Shown in pieces: positions 1 to 9,582 of a stretch of 50,038 bases of DNA (position 1 is its first letter; every line of letters starts with the position of its first letter). The notes under the pieces were generated by a model, which had not been told where the DNA came from, searched no databases, and saw nothing but the letters and a program-made list of their open reading frames with translations. The DNA comes from a virus. The DNA is taken from positions 1-50,038 of IMG/VR virus record IMGVR_UViG_3300025767_000033, one strand, 5' to 3'. The position numbers and the translations under genes are program-made.

Positions 1-2097
1 ACCTAAATCAGCAGGTTGAATTGCTGATGCTGCCAAAGTACCTTGTGCTGATGTTGCGTAAGCAGTAGAAGCCGTAGTTGCAGCAGTACCTAGTCCTAAA
101 GTAGTTCTAGCGGCGGCGGCACTTAAGTCATCTACTAATGTCAAGCCAAACGCGCTAACAGCAGAAGCATTTAACTTGGTAGCAATGCTATTAGTAACAG
201 TAGTTGAGAAACTTGCGTCATCGCCTAATGCTGCAGCTAACTCATTAAGAGTATCTAGAGCACCAGGAGCAGCGTCTACTAATGCAGAAACTTTAGTATC
301 TGTATAAGCTTTGGCTGCGTCAGCTTTAGTGGTTGCGTCCGTGGCTGCGGCGGCAATAGCTGCAGCTTGAGCAGCATTAGCTTTAGTCGTCGCATCGGTA
401 GCGGCTGCAGCGATTGCTTGGGCTTTAGCAGAGTTAGCTTTAGTCGTTGCGTCTGCTGCAGCAGTAGTGATTGCATCAGCTTCAGCAGCATCTGCTTTAG
501 TGGTCGCATCTAATGCAGCAGCAGCAATTGCTTGGGATTTAGCAGTCGCAACATCTGTTGTTTCTGCCATATTAGCAATAGCTGCCGGTTGTACTGCCGT
601 ATCTGCCAAAGCACCCTGAGCTGCGGTTGCAAACGTACCAGAAGATAGAGTTGCTGCAGTACCAAGACCGAGGTTAGCTCGTGCCAAACTTGCACTAGTA
701 AGATCGCTCAAGTTGGCAGATTTAATTAATCTGTCTCCAATAGCAGTAGCAGTAGAAACAGCAAAATCTGCGTCATTACCTAATGCAGCAGAAAGCTCGG
801 CTAAAGTATCCAAAGCACCTGGAGCACCTGCTACTAATGCAGAAACTTTAGTATCTGTATAAGTCTTGGCGGTATTTAATGCAGTAGTTGCTTTAGTACT
901 AGCATCTGTTGCTGCAGCGGTAATAGCGGCAGCCTCAGCGGCATCGGCCTTAGTTGTTGCATCAGCTGCGGCTGCAGATATTGCTTGCGCTTTAGCGTCT
1001 GCTACGTTAGTAACTGTTGCCATACTTGCGATGGCTGCTGGTTGTACAGCAGTATCTGCTTTAGCACCTTGAGCCGCAGTTGCATAGTTAGCCAAAGTTG
1101 CTGGCTGTACCGCGGTATCTGCTTTAGCACCCTGAGCTGCTGTCGCACCGCCGATATTTGCAAGAGCGGTAGGAGCATCAGCAACATCAGACAAGTTTGA
1201 AGCTATACTTAGTTTAGTACCTACAGAAGTAGCAATAGTCGTAGCAAAGTTTGCATCATCTCCCAATGCTGCTGCCAACTCGTTAAGAGTATTTAGCGTT
1301 CCTGGGGCAGAGTCAACCAATCCTGCAACTTTAGTATCAGCATAAGACTTAGCGTTAGTTTCAGCGGCATTAGCTTTAGTTGTTGCATCTGCAGCAGCGG
1401 CAGAGATAGCTTCTGCTTTAGCTGTAGCGACATTAGTAGTTGTTGCCATACCAACAATAGCGGCTGGCTGTACGGCAGTATCTGCTTTAGCACCCTGAGC
1501 TGCAGTAGCATAAGCGTCAGCATCAGTTGCTGCGGCTGTACCCAAATCTCCCGGTTGTGTTGCGGTATCGGCTTTAGCACCTTGTGCCGCTGTAGCATAA
1601 GCTTCGACATTAGTTGCAGCTGCAGTACCCAAATCTCCTGGTTGTACCGCGGTATTTGCTTTAGCACCTTGCGCTGCAGTAGCATAAGATGTAGCAGCAG
1701 TAGTTGCCGCTGTACCAAGACCTAGGTTGGCTCGAGCAATTGACGGAGAAGCCAAATCACTTAAGTTGTTTGCTTTTGCTAATTTTTCAGCTAAACCTGT
1801 TGCAACACTAACAGAGAAGTTAGCGTCATCACCCAATGCTGCGGCCAATTCATCCAGAGTATTCAATACTTCTGGTGCACCGGCTGCCAATGCCGTAACG
1901 GCATTTTGTACAGTCTGGTCAATTGCGTTTTGGTCTAGACCATTAGCAAAAGTTGCATCAATCATTGCCTGTACAGCAGTCTGATATGATGCCTGGTTTA
2001 ATACGCCGGATCCGTCAACGATCTGTATACCGTTAACTAATACTTCACCAGCAACATCTAAACCATTCTGTATTCGAAATTTCTTTTCAGAACTCAT
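1..2097 (-). CDS. Tail fibre protein, partial (C-terminus beyond window)
   Basis: An open frame of 699 codons starts at an ATG at 2097 and is still open at base 1, so the C-terminus is missing. The start has a good ribosome site (AAGGAAAA). The N-terminus reads MSSEKKFRIQNGLDVAGEVL. The rest is Ala/Thr/Asp-rich and contains phrases common in phage fibres: AAQGAKADTAVQP many times, and NLSD..ARANLGLGTAAT. Four copies of a larger module, each opening with a PGALDTLNELAAALGDDA-like segment, lie near 1860, 1290, 810 and 255. Ala-rich stretches such as AAAADATTKADAAEA should form trimeric coiled coil. Role inferred: distal or side tail fibre. It is the last gene seen of the left fibre cluster. Confidence 0.85.
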   Translation of the reverse strand, partial: MSSEKKFRIQNGLDVAGEVLVNGIQIVDGSGVLNQASYQTAVQAMIDATFANGLDQNAIDQTVQNAVTALAAGAPEVLNTLDELAAALGDDANFSVSVATGLAEKLAKANNLSDLASPSIARANLGLGTAATTAATSYATAAQGAKANTAVQPGDLGTAAATNVEAYATAAQGAKADTATQPGDLGTAAATDADAYATAAQGAKADTAVQPAAIVGMATTTNVATAKAEAISAAAADATTKANAAETNAKSYADTKVAGLVDSAPGTLNTLNELAAALGDDANFATTIATSVGTKLSIASNLSDVADAPTALANIGGATAAQGAKADTAVQPATLANYATAAQGAKADTAVQPAAIASMATVTNVADAKAQAISAAAADATTKADAAEAAAITAAATDASTKATTALNTAKTYTDTKVSALVAGAPGALDTLAELSAALGNDADFAVSTATAIGDRLIKSANLSDLTSASLARANLGLGTAATLSSGTFATAAQGALADTAVQPAAIANMAETTDVATAKSQAIAAAALDATTKADAAEADAITTAAADATTKANSAKAQAIAAAATDATTKANAAQAAAIAAAATDATTKADAAKAYTDTKVSALVDAAPGALDTLNELAAALGDDASFSTTVTNSIATKLNASAVSAFGLTLVDDLSAAAARTTLGLGTAATTASTAYATSAQGTLAASAIQPADLG

Positions 2098-2125
2098 TAT
2101 GTTTTCCTTTAGTTTTATGCAAAGT

Positions 2126-2152
2126 CAGGAGGGGCAGAATTGCACCCCCCTG
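2126..2152 (-). other. GC-rich hairpin between two fibre genes
   Basis: An inverted repeat of about 10 bp (CAGGAGGGGC against GCACCCCCCTG, one bulged base) lies in the 91-bp gap between the two fibre genes. Read as minus-strand RNA the central mismatch becomes a G-U pair, which favours that strand. No U-tract follows on the minus strand, so it may be an attenuator, a processing site or a weak terminator rather than a classic terminator. A T-rich stretch follows on the plus strand, but no plus-strand gene is near. Confidence 0.5.
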
Positions 2153-2188
2153 AATTTAATTTTTATGCATAATCAATGAATTACTTTA

Positions 2189-5100
2189 TTACGCGTCAAC
2201 GTAGGTAGAAGTAATAGTTACTTTCGTACCAGAAGCATTCGCAGTATAAGTTAATTCAATTGCACCAGTTCCGCTGTTTACACGTACATCAGTATCACCC
2301 AAAGTACCTGAACCAGTAAAGATTACACCGTACTCAGTGATGAATGCATTTGTACCGTTATGTACAACCAAACATTCACGAGTTTCAAACTCTAGACCGT
2401 CTGGTGATTCAATAGAGACAATGTACTTCGCTGAACGGTAAAGTTCTTTAGGGAAAGAAGAAACCGCAACTTCAACAGTACCAACTGTCTGCTGAGTACC
2501 CTGAACATATGCTTTAACGTTACCAGCAAGAGATTCATGAGTAACAGAACCAGCAGCAATAACTTGCATTGCGCCGACAGCGTGAGAGATGATTACCGCT
2601 TGTGAGCCAGCAGGAATTGCTTCGGTAAATACGATCTCTTGATTTACGTTATCGAAGGTATAGTGAGTGTTTGGATCCTGAATAACACCACCAACGAATA
2701 CCATTGCATCATCGATATTAGCATAGAAAGTAATAGCGAACTGAGTCTGTACGCCATCACCGTCGATTACTTGACGATTTGGTTGTACGAATGATAACTG
2801 GTCTGGGTGAATAAATTCAAATCCAGATTCGTCAGCTTTAACCTGCATAACATAGCTAGCTTTACCTGCGTAGCTTGTTTCAGAAACGTCAACTAGTTCT
2901 AGAACAGATTTTCTAGTATCTACACTTACAACACCAGCTGCGTAGGATACTTTACCTTCGCCACCAACGTCATTAGTAGAGATTGCCGCTTGAGCAAGAG
3001 CATCGCTAAAGTACTTCTTGACACCTTCAGCAAGATTGTCTGTAGTAAACTGGCTGATATGTTGAGCAGCAAGACCTGTATCCAACTGACCTTTGTTAAC
3101 TGCATCAGCAGCAACAACACCATTTGCAAGAGCAGATATTTTGTTGGAGCCCATGTTAAGGATGCCAGACATAGTATCGCCAGCTTTAGCAACTTTACCG
3201 TCAATATTTGACTGGAGAGTAGTATCAGCAGCAGCACGTGCAGCGGCTTCAGCACTAACAGCAGCAACACGATCAGTTACTTCGGTAGCAATTGCAGTTG
3301 CGTTAGTAGCAATAGCAGTTTGGTTAGACTGTACAAGACCAGTAATAGTACCATCAGCAGATTGGAAAGCAGCAACGATTTCGGTCAATGAATCTAGAGC
3401 AGCAGAATCGGTATTAGCGATAATGTTGTTAATCAAACCTTCAAGTCTAGTTTCTTCACCTTGAGCGCGTGTAGATTCTGCAGTGATTGCAGTTGCGTTG
3501 GCAGTAACGTTAGTAGTTAGTACACCTTCAGCAGCAGTTGCACGAGTTACTTCAGCAGTAATTTGACCCTGCAAACCTGCGTCACCAGCAATACGAGCAG
3601 CAACTTCAGTAGCGAGGTTCGTAGTAAGAGTATTATCCGCTGCGATACGAGCAGTTTCTTCTGCCTTAAGAGCAACGTCTAACTTAGTTGCTTCGGAACG
3701 TACGCTTGTTGATCCGTTGAGGTAGTTTGTACCAGTACGTGCAACATATGTACCATCAGTATTAACACCAATAGCTGCTTGAGTAGCAGTCATTTCGGTC
3801 TCTACAGTTGTTACGCGTGTATCCAATGCGTTATCGGCAGAGGCACGAGCAGTAGCTTCAGTAGTGATTTGACCTTCTAGTACATCATCAGCAGCTTCAC
3901 GTAGAGCAGCTTCAGCAGTAACCAAGCCATCAGCATAAGTCTTAGCATTAGCTTCAGCAGTGTTTGCTTTAGTAGTTGCGTCAGTTTTTGCCGCGTTTAG
4001 TGTAACAGCATCGGCAGCTGCGAAATCGCTACGGATTGAAGTATCAGCAGCAGTGAAATCAGCACGAATTGAAGTTTCTTCTGCAGTCGCACGTGAGGCC
4101 TCTTGAGTAATAGCAGATGCATTCGCAACAATAGCAGATTCGGCAGTACTTACACGGCCGGCAACAGCATTAGTATCGGTATGCAACTCGTTTACAGCGG
4201 CAGACAAATTCTGCGCAATCGTATCAAGTATTGAAGCACCTACTTTAGTTTCTAGTGCACCAATGTCGCTTTCAGCAGTAGTCACACGACCAGCCAAAGT
4301 AACAGCTGCAGCTTCAACTGCATTCATTTCGGTTTCTAGAGTTAATGCACGTCCTTCAACGGCATTCATTTCAGTTTCTAAAGTACTAATTTTACCTTCG
4401 TTAGTAGTTAAACGTGAAGAGTTATTAGTAATAACAACTTGAATATCGCTATCTGCATCTTCGAAAGCAGTTACGATTTCTAGCAATGTGTCTAGGCTTG
4501 CAGAAGAACCGTTGAGCATTGCATCAACACGGCTTTCAACAAGATCTAGATCTGTTTGGATCAAGGCGTCAGCAGCAACACGAGCTGCAGTTTCGTCGCT
4601 AATAGCAGTACCAAGTGTAATATCTGCTGCAGCACGTGCGGCAGCTTCAGAGGTAATTGCACCAGCATTAATTGAAATAGCACCGGTGTTTGTATTAACG
4701 TCAGTACGTAGACCAGCTTCAACAGCAGTTGCACGAGCAATTTCTTGTGCTAGACCAACACCGGCAGCAGAATCACCAGCAATACGAGCAACTTGTTCTG
4801 CAAGAAGATCAGCAGTTAGTTGGGTATCGGCAGCAGCACGTAAAGTAGCTTCGGCAGTAATATTACCCTGAAGAGTAGTATCAGCCGCGGCACGAGCAGT
4901 TTGCTCTGTTGCGATATTTGCAGTATTTGCATCGATATCGAACTCAGCAGTATCCATACGTCCTTCAAGTGAAGTAGCACGTAAAGACAATGCAGCATCA
5001 CCAGAAACACGCAATGCAGCTTCAGCAGCATCACCGGCAGCACGAGCAGTAGCTTCAACAGCAACGGCATCAGCAATACGGTCAGTTACTGTATTACCTG

Positions 5101-6778
5101 AAGTACCATCTACAGAAGCATCACCAATTAACAATGCATCCTGTACGCCAGCAAAGGCTTTAGCAGCAGTTTCAGCTGCAGTTGCTTTAGTCGACGCGTC
5201 AACAGCAGCGGCCGCAGCAACAGCAAGATCAGCTGCAGTACGGTCGGCAACTTCTTGAGCCAAACCAGAAGTCAAGGTTGCATCAGCAGCAGCACGGGTA
5301 GAAGCTTCGGCTGTAATATTTGACTGAAGAGTAGTATCAGCAGATGCGCGAACACCAGCTTCAGCGCTAATTGCAACAGTGTTTGAAGAAATCAAAGCAC
5401 TCATGTTTGTATCAGCAGCTTGGAAAGCAGCAACGATTTCAGTCAATGAGTCAAGCGCTGCTGAATCAGTGTTAGAAATAATGTTGCTAATTTGACTTTG
5501 CAATCCAGCTTCTGCTGTAGTAGCACGGGTAACTTCATTAGAAACAGAAGTTTGAAGTGCAGTGATGTCACCATCATTAGAAGTGATCTGTGCTTGTAAA
5601 GCAGCATCGCCAGAAACACGTAAAGTAGCTTCAGCAGCAACTTTAGCAGTTGCGTCGGCTTTAGCTGCAGTCAAAGTAGCAGCATCGCCAGAACCAATGC
5701 GATCAGTAATAGTATTGCCGGAAGTACCATCTACGGTAGCATCACCGATCATTAGAACGTCTTGAGCTTCAGCATGAGCTTCAGCAGCAGTTTGTGCAGC
5801 AACAATATCTGCACCTAGTTCTGAACGAACTGCGGTATCCGCAACAGCACGTGCTGTAATTTCGGCAGCAAGGTTAGATGCGTTTGCAGCTTCTGCCGCT
5901 TGTGCACGAGTAGTTTCGGCAGCAACAGAATTTTGCAATGCTAGAACTTCACCGTCGGTTGCAGCAATTTCAGCAGCAAGACCGGTCTGTAATGTACCAA
6001 TGTCACCTTCGTTAGTAGTAACGCGAGCTGCTAAAGTTACGTCTGCGGCAGTACGAGCTGCTGCTTCAGTAGTAATAGCTGATTGCAATGTAGCATCGGC
6101 GCCTTGACGTGCTGTAGTTTCAGCAGAAATTGCACTAGCGTTAGCAGTCTCAGCAGCAACGGCGCGTGTAACTTCATTAGAAATTGCCGTTGAGTTTGCA
6201 ATAACAGAAGCAGACAATGCGTTATCGGCGTCCTGGAAAGCAGCAACGATTTCAGTCAATGAGTCAAGTGCAGCAGAATCTACGTTACTAAGAACGTTAT
6301 CGATACGAGCCGTGATAGCAAGATCAGCAGCTAAGAAAGCAGCTTCAATTGAATTTTCACGGTTAGTTGCACGAGTTACTTCTGTGCTAAGTGATGATTG
6401 CAACGCAGTATCAGCGGCAGCGCGAGCAGCAGCTTCAGCAGAAATTGCACTAGCATTAGCAACTTCTGCGGCGCTAGCGCGAGCAGTTTCAGTTGCAACA
6501 GCAGCTGCAATATCACCAGCAACAGCAGTACGTGCCTTTAGATCGGTAAAGTATAAAGCTGATGCGTCTTCCGCTAGATCAGCAGTAGTCCAGCTGCCTA
6601 CTAAACCTTGCGAAGAGACTTTCTTAAGTTGTTGAGTATCGTTATCGAATACTAGGAAATAGTCAAGTTGTGCTACACTGGCTAGCGCTACCTGACCGTC
6701 AATTGCTGATGTAGAAAGTTTGGTGCTAATAACTGCCTGATTAGCTAAAGCACCGGATTTAATTTGCCTAAATGCCAT
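2189..6778 (-). CDS. Giant coiled-coil tail fibre protein (1529 aa)
   Basis: A long fibre. Residues 1-1280 or so are built of Ala-rich repeats of 17-18 residues of the form RAAADTTLQSNITAEAST, predicted to be a parallel coiled-coil shaft. Inserted in the shaft are four copies of a segment with DSAALDSLTEIVAAFQ (third copy divergent) and two copies of a segment with IGDATVDGTSGNT.TDRI. The C-terminal 250 residues are non-repetitive: a beta-rich domain (VIDGDGVQTQFAITF ... FVGGVIQDPNTHYTF) and a terminal domain (LVVHNGTNAFITEYGVIF) that resembles the end of the 780-aa fibre at 7240-9582. Role inferred: structural tail fibre, with the C-terminal domains as tip or attachment parts. It follows the 113-aa gene after 49 bp. 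Confidence 0.88.
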   Translation of the reverse strand: MAFRQIKSGALANQAVISTKLSTSAIDGQVALASVAQLDYFLVFDNDTQQLKKVSSQGLVGSWTTADLAEDASALYFTDLKARTAVAGDIAAAVATETARASAAEVANASAISAEAAARAAADTALQSSLSTEVTRATNRENSIEAAFLAADLAITARIDNVLSNVDSAALDSLTEIVAAFQDADNALSASVIANSTAISNEVTRAVAAETANASAISAETTARQGADATLQSAITTEAAARTAADVTLAARVTTNEGDIGTLQTGLAAEIAATDGEVLALQNSVAAETTRAQAAEAANASNLAAEITARAVADTAVRSELGADIVAAQTAAEAHAEAQDVLMIGDATVDGTSGNTITDRIGSGDAATLTAAKADATAKVAAEATLRVSGDAALQAQITSNDGDITALQTSVSNEVTRATTAEAGLQSQISNIISNTDSAALDSLTEIVAAFQAADTNMSALISSNTVAISAEAGVRASADTTLQSNITAEASTRAAADATLTSGLAQEVADRTAADLAVAAAAAVDASTKATAAETAAKAFAGVQDALLIGDASVDGTSGNTVTDRIADAVAVEATARAAGDAAEAALRVSGDAALSLRATSLEGRMDTAEFDIDANTANIATEQTARAAADTTLQGNITAEATLRAAADTQLTADLLAEQVARIAGDSAAGVGLAQEIARATAVEAGLRTDVNTNTGAISINAGAITSEAAARAAADITLGTAISDETAARVAADALIQTDLDLVESRVDAMLNGSSASLDTLLEIVTAFEDADSDIQVVITNNSSRLTTNEGKISTLETEMNAVEGRALTLETEMNAVEAAAVTLAGRVTTAESDIGALETKVGASILDTIAQNLSAAVNELHTDTNAVAGRVSTAESAIVANASAITQEASRATAEETSIRADFTAADTSIRSDFAAADAVTLNAAKTDATTKANTAEANAKTYADGLVTAEAALREAADDVLEGQITTEATARASADNALDTRVTTVETEMTATQAAIGVNTDGTYVARTGTNYLNGSTSVRSEATKLDVALKAEETARIAADNTLTTNLATEVAARIAGDAGLQGQITAEVTRATAAEGVLTTNVTANATAITAESTRAQGEETRLEGLINNIIANTDSAALDSLTEIVAAFQSADGTITGLVQSNQTAIATNATAIATEVTDRVAAVSAEAAARAAADTTLQSNIDGKVAKAGDTMSGILNMGSNKISALANGVVAADAVNKGQLDTGLAAQHISQFTTDNLAEGVKKYFSDALAQAAISTNDVGGEGKVSYAAGVVSVDTRKSVLELVDVSETSYAGKASYVMQVKADESGFEFIHPDQLSFVQPNRQVIDGDGVQTQFAITFYANIDDAMVFVGGVIQDPNTHYTFDNVNQEIVFTEAIPAGSQAVIISHAVGAMQVIAAGSVTHESLAGNVKAYVQGTQQTVGTVEVAVSSFPKELYRSAKYIVSIESPDGLEFETRECLVVHNGTNAFITEYGVIFTGSGTLGDTDVRVNSGTGAIELTYTANASGTKVTITSTYVDA

Positions 6779-6827
6779 TAGGATATTTCTCCATGGAGGT
6801 TTTAAAATGCCAAACTATGAATATAGT

Positions 6828-7169
6828 CTAGCGGAATTTAATATAGATGTCCATCCCTAGAGATGGAGTTTCAGTAAAAATTAAAGTATCACCTTGAACA
6901 TCGTATACTTCGCCTGGACGCTGTAACACGTTTTCGACAAATACATCAATTAAGTCAGATCTTGCTGGGGTACCATTTAAAGTAAATTCAACAGTAATAC
7001 CATCACCAATAAAAGTTTGAGCTTCCGGAGTTGTGATATCCGCAGTATCAAAGGTAACAGAAAACATATCTGCTTCCTGGTTAGTATCACCTAATTGGGT
7101 GGCGTTATTATTTGCTAAGTTGAATAAACTTTCAGCAATGACTCGGTTAAAAGATTTGTTATTGATCAT
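6828..7169 (-). CDS. Small fibre-associated protein with a shared beta domain (113 aa)
   Basis: The C-terminal half (FIGDGITVEFTLNG ... VFVENVLQRPGEVYDVQGDTLIFTETPSLGMDIYIKF) has the same pattern as a domain near the C-terminus of the 1529-aa fibre that follows it: T.F, then D...VFV..V.Q.....Y....D.I.F.E....G. The N-terminal half is Asn-rich and probably helical. It may be a small fibre adaptor or tip protein; function is not established. It is the first gene after the late promoter at 7228-7235, and its leader carries a perfect 20-bp palindrome. Confidence 0.75.
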   Translation of the reverse strand: MINNKSFNRVIAESLFNLANNNATQLGDTNQEADMFSVTFDTADITTPEAQTFIGDGITVEFTLNGTPARSDLIDVFVENVLQRPGEVYDVQGDTLIFTETPSLGMDIYIKFR

Positions 7170-7185
7170 GGCAAAAACTCATATG

Positions 7186-7205
7186 GTTTTAAATCGATTT
7201 AAAAC
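7186..7205. repeat. Perfect 20-bp palindrome in a late leader
   Basis: GTTTTAAATCGATTTAAAAC reads the same on both strands. It lies between the late promoter at 7228-7235 and the start codon at 7169. In RNA it could fold into a hairpin; as DNA it could be an operator. No U-tract follows it on the minus strand, so a terminator is unlikely. Confidence 0.7.
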
Positions 7206-7227
7206 AATACAGAATATTGTCTACCAC

Positions 7228-7235
7228 TATTTATA
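7228..7235 (-). promoter_or_regulatory. T4-type late promoter
   Basis: Exact TATAAATA on the minus strand, extended as TATAAATAGTGGTA. It lies 59 bp before the ATG of the 113-aa gene, in the gap after the 780-aa fibre gene's start region and that small gene. It would drive the 113-aa, 1529-aa and left-edge fibre genes. Confidence 0.8.
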
Positions 7236-7239
7236 CATT

Positions 7240-9582
7240 TTAAATAGTTATAGAATGCCGAACTGATGTAAATTCATAAGAATTTGTCGAGGTAGGTGTA
7301 ATTGATAAAACAACATCAGTACCAACGATGGCAGCACTAATTGTTCCTTCTGATGTTAGTCCAGTAAAAAGTTCACCAAAATTCGTAGTATATACTGAAA
7401 GATTATCATGGACTAGTAATACTTCATTTGTCTGGAACCGCTGACTTGAAATATTTGACATTTGTATAGTAAATCTTGATGATCTAAAGTCAGAAATTGG
7501 AATTATGTCAACCACGACTGGGCTTAATGAACCTGACGTTAATACTCTGTTTGTTTTAACGTGATAATCTTGTATTTCTATTTCTTTATGGAATATTGTT
7601 TTATCTTGCGCAAATGTAACAATATCTGAGTCATGATGTTGTACTACAATATCGCCAATACCAAATTGGTTGATATTAGTATTGTTACCATCATGAGATA
7701 TAATAGTATCATAACCAGTACCAAACATCAGGCGTACATTATCTTGTAAACCTATATCATTAGCAACAGTTGTTGTTCCAGCAATATATGCAGCAAATTG
7801 CACAGTATATCCAGCAAGCAACGGAATACTAAATGTTACACTAGTTCCATCAGTAGCTGTATAGTCAATGCCGTTTGTAAGCAAAATACCGTTAAGAAAT
7901 ATTAATAATTTCATATCGGTATCGTATGCCAAAGTATTACCGAATATATCTAGACCGCTAAAAACGGTTTGTCCTTCAGTAACTAAAAACTCAAACGTAT
8001 CAAACGTTCCGCCGGCACCGCCAAATCCACCGCCAAGTTCAATAATTGATTCTATGCCAGCAAAATCCTTTTTAAGGAACATTTTGCCGTCTGCGGTATT
8101 GATTGCTACTTCGCCTAACGTTAATTCTTGCTCAGTAGGAACGTCACCTGAGGTGTTATACGTTTTAAATGTTAGTGCGACATTGTTACCGTTAATGGCC
8201 GAAACTGTCACATGACCAGAATTTACATTAAACTGATCAGAATCAAATGACGCAACACCAGTATTTGATGTCGATGCTAACTCGGCAGATATGGTATATC
8301 CATTACCAGAATCATTATATGATACATCTAAACCGTCGCCAGCAATAAGCAAACTAGCAACTTTATCATCAATTACTTCAGCAATTGATTCGCCATTAAT
8401 AGTAAACGGACCGGCGACATTTAAACCAGTATTTGTTGTTAGCCTGTCAGTATTTGCATCATAAGTGATAGATGCATTCGCACCATCGATAATAATACCG
8501 GCGCCATCGGCTGCAGCAGCATCAACTGCTCCACTTGCCAATGTTAAGGTAAGATCATTAACTGAAACTGAAGTAGAATTAATAGTAGTTTGCGTGCCTT
8601 GTACTACAAGGTTACCACGTACTATTACTGTACCACCATCATCTTCGGTAGGCGCAGGATCAAGAATTAATGTATTAGACGAATCAATCGTTTTAATAGT
8701 ATTGCCGTCGATAACAATATTATCAACTGCTAAACTTTCTAAACCAATAACATTCTTGCTTAAAGCATAATCAACAGTATTTGTATCTGTATCAAATGTA
8801 GCAACTATATTATCCGATCCAGCAAATGTTAGATCAGAGTCTAGTAAAGAAATACTTTTACCGTTAACTTGTATCTCGGTCGAGATATTTGATGTTGTTA
8901 CATCAGTAATACGACCAAAAGAGTCAACAGTAATATTAGGAATTTGTGACTGTGTGCCATATGTACCAGCAACAACACCAGATGATGTTAGGCCATATGT
9001 AACAGTATTGGTTGATGAATCTAATTGGGCTGATAAACCGCTGTCAGCGGCAAACGTGAGAGGTATTTCGGCCGGAGTAAAGGTCTTAGATTCAGAACCA
9101 GCGGCAACCGTAAATACAGCATTTGCTGCGATGCCATCGGCATATTCTTTTGTTACCGCATCCTTGGCATCAATCGGAGTGCCAAGATTAGTGATTCTAC
9201 TATCGGATACATTAATATTGCCAGCTGCGGCTAATACTATGTCACCAATAGCAGTAGAGAGTGTATTTTCGTTAAACTGAAATGTACCGACATTAAATCG
9301 ATTAATCCAGCCATTCGAATCGACTATAAGAGCCGTATTAGCGGTTAACGTACCAAATGGTGCGTATTCGCCACCTAATAGATCGGTATAATACTTACCG
9401 CCGATAACCGTATGGTTAACTGCATTGCCGCCAACTTCGCTGCCGGTACCGATATAGAGTTTATTACCACCAGCACCAGAATAATATGAATACGCTAATT
9501 CACCGTTTGCCAGTATACTTGGGTTACCGGAAGTACTAGATCGTTTTATTCTGAATAGTGGAAGATTTGGATTAACAGCCAT
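7240..9582 (-). CDS. Tail fibre or baseplate-attached fibre protein (780 aa)
   Basis: The N-terminus has a pattern common in marine phage fibres: LFRIKRSSTSGNPSILANGELAYSYYS, then NKLYIGTGSE. The middle is Ser/Thr/Asn/Asp-rich beta sequence with fibre phrases (DAVTKEYADGIAANAVF; VQGTQTTINSTSVSVNDLTL). Near residue 545-600 is a domain (TVFSGLDIFGN ... FLNGILLTNGIDYTATDGTSVTFSIP) like that in the two genes downstream. The last 90 residues (VLLVHDNLSVYTTNFGELFTG) resemble the end of the 1529-aa fibre. The start overlaps the stop of the 91-aa gene at one base, suggesting coupled translation. Confidence 0.85.
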   Translation of the reverse strand: MAVNPNLPLFRIKRSSTSGNPSILANGELAYSYYSGAGGNKLYIGTGSEVGGNAVNHTVIGGKYYTDLLGGEYAPFGTLTANTALIVDSNGWINRFNVGTFQFNENTLSTAIGDIVLAAAGNINVSDSRITNLGTPIDAKDAVTKEYADGIAANAVFTVAAGSESKTFTPAEIPLTFAADSGLSAQLDSSTNTVTYGLTSSGVVAGTYGTQSQIPNITVDSFGRITDVTTSNISTEIQVNGKSISLLDSDLTFAGSDNIVATFDTDTNTVDYALSKNVIGLESLAVDNIVIDGNTIKTIDSSNTLILDPAPTEDDGGTVIVRGNLVVQGTQTTINSTSVSVNDLTLTLASGAVDAAAADGAGIIIDGANASITYDANTDRLTTNTGLNVAGPFTINGESIAEVIDDKVASLLIAGDGLDVSYNDSGNGYTISAELASTSNTGVASFDSDQFNVNSGHVTVSAINGNNVALTFKTYNTSGDVPTEQELTLGEVAINTADGKMFLKKDFAGIESIIELGGGFGGAGGTFDTFEFLVTEGQTVFSGLDIFGNTLAYDTDMKLLIFLNGILLTNGIDYTATDGTSVTFSIPLLAGYTVQFAAYIAGTTTVANDIGLQDNVRLMFGTGYDTIISHDGNNTNINQFGIGDIVVQHHDSDIVTFAQDKTIFHKEIEIQDYHVKTNRVLTSGSLSPVVVDIIPISDFRSSRFTIQMSNISSQRFQTNEVLLVHDNLSVYTTNFGELFTGLTSEGTISAAIVGTDVVLSITPTSTNSYEFTSVRHSITI

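Noticed and set aside
2990-6635. Several plus-strand open frames of 70-130 codons in the 1529-aa fibre gene
   Set aside because: Low-complexity Ala/Ser products complementary to an Ala-rich gene; no start signals.
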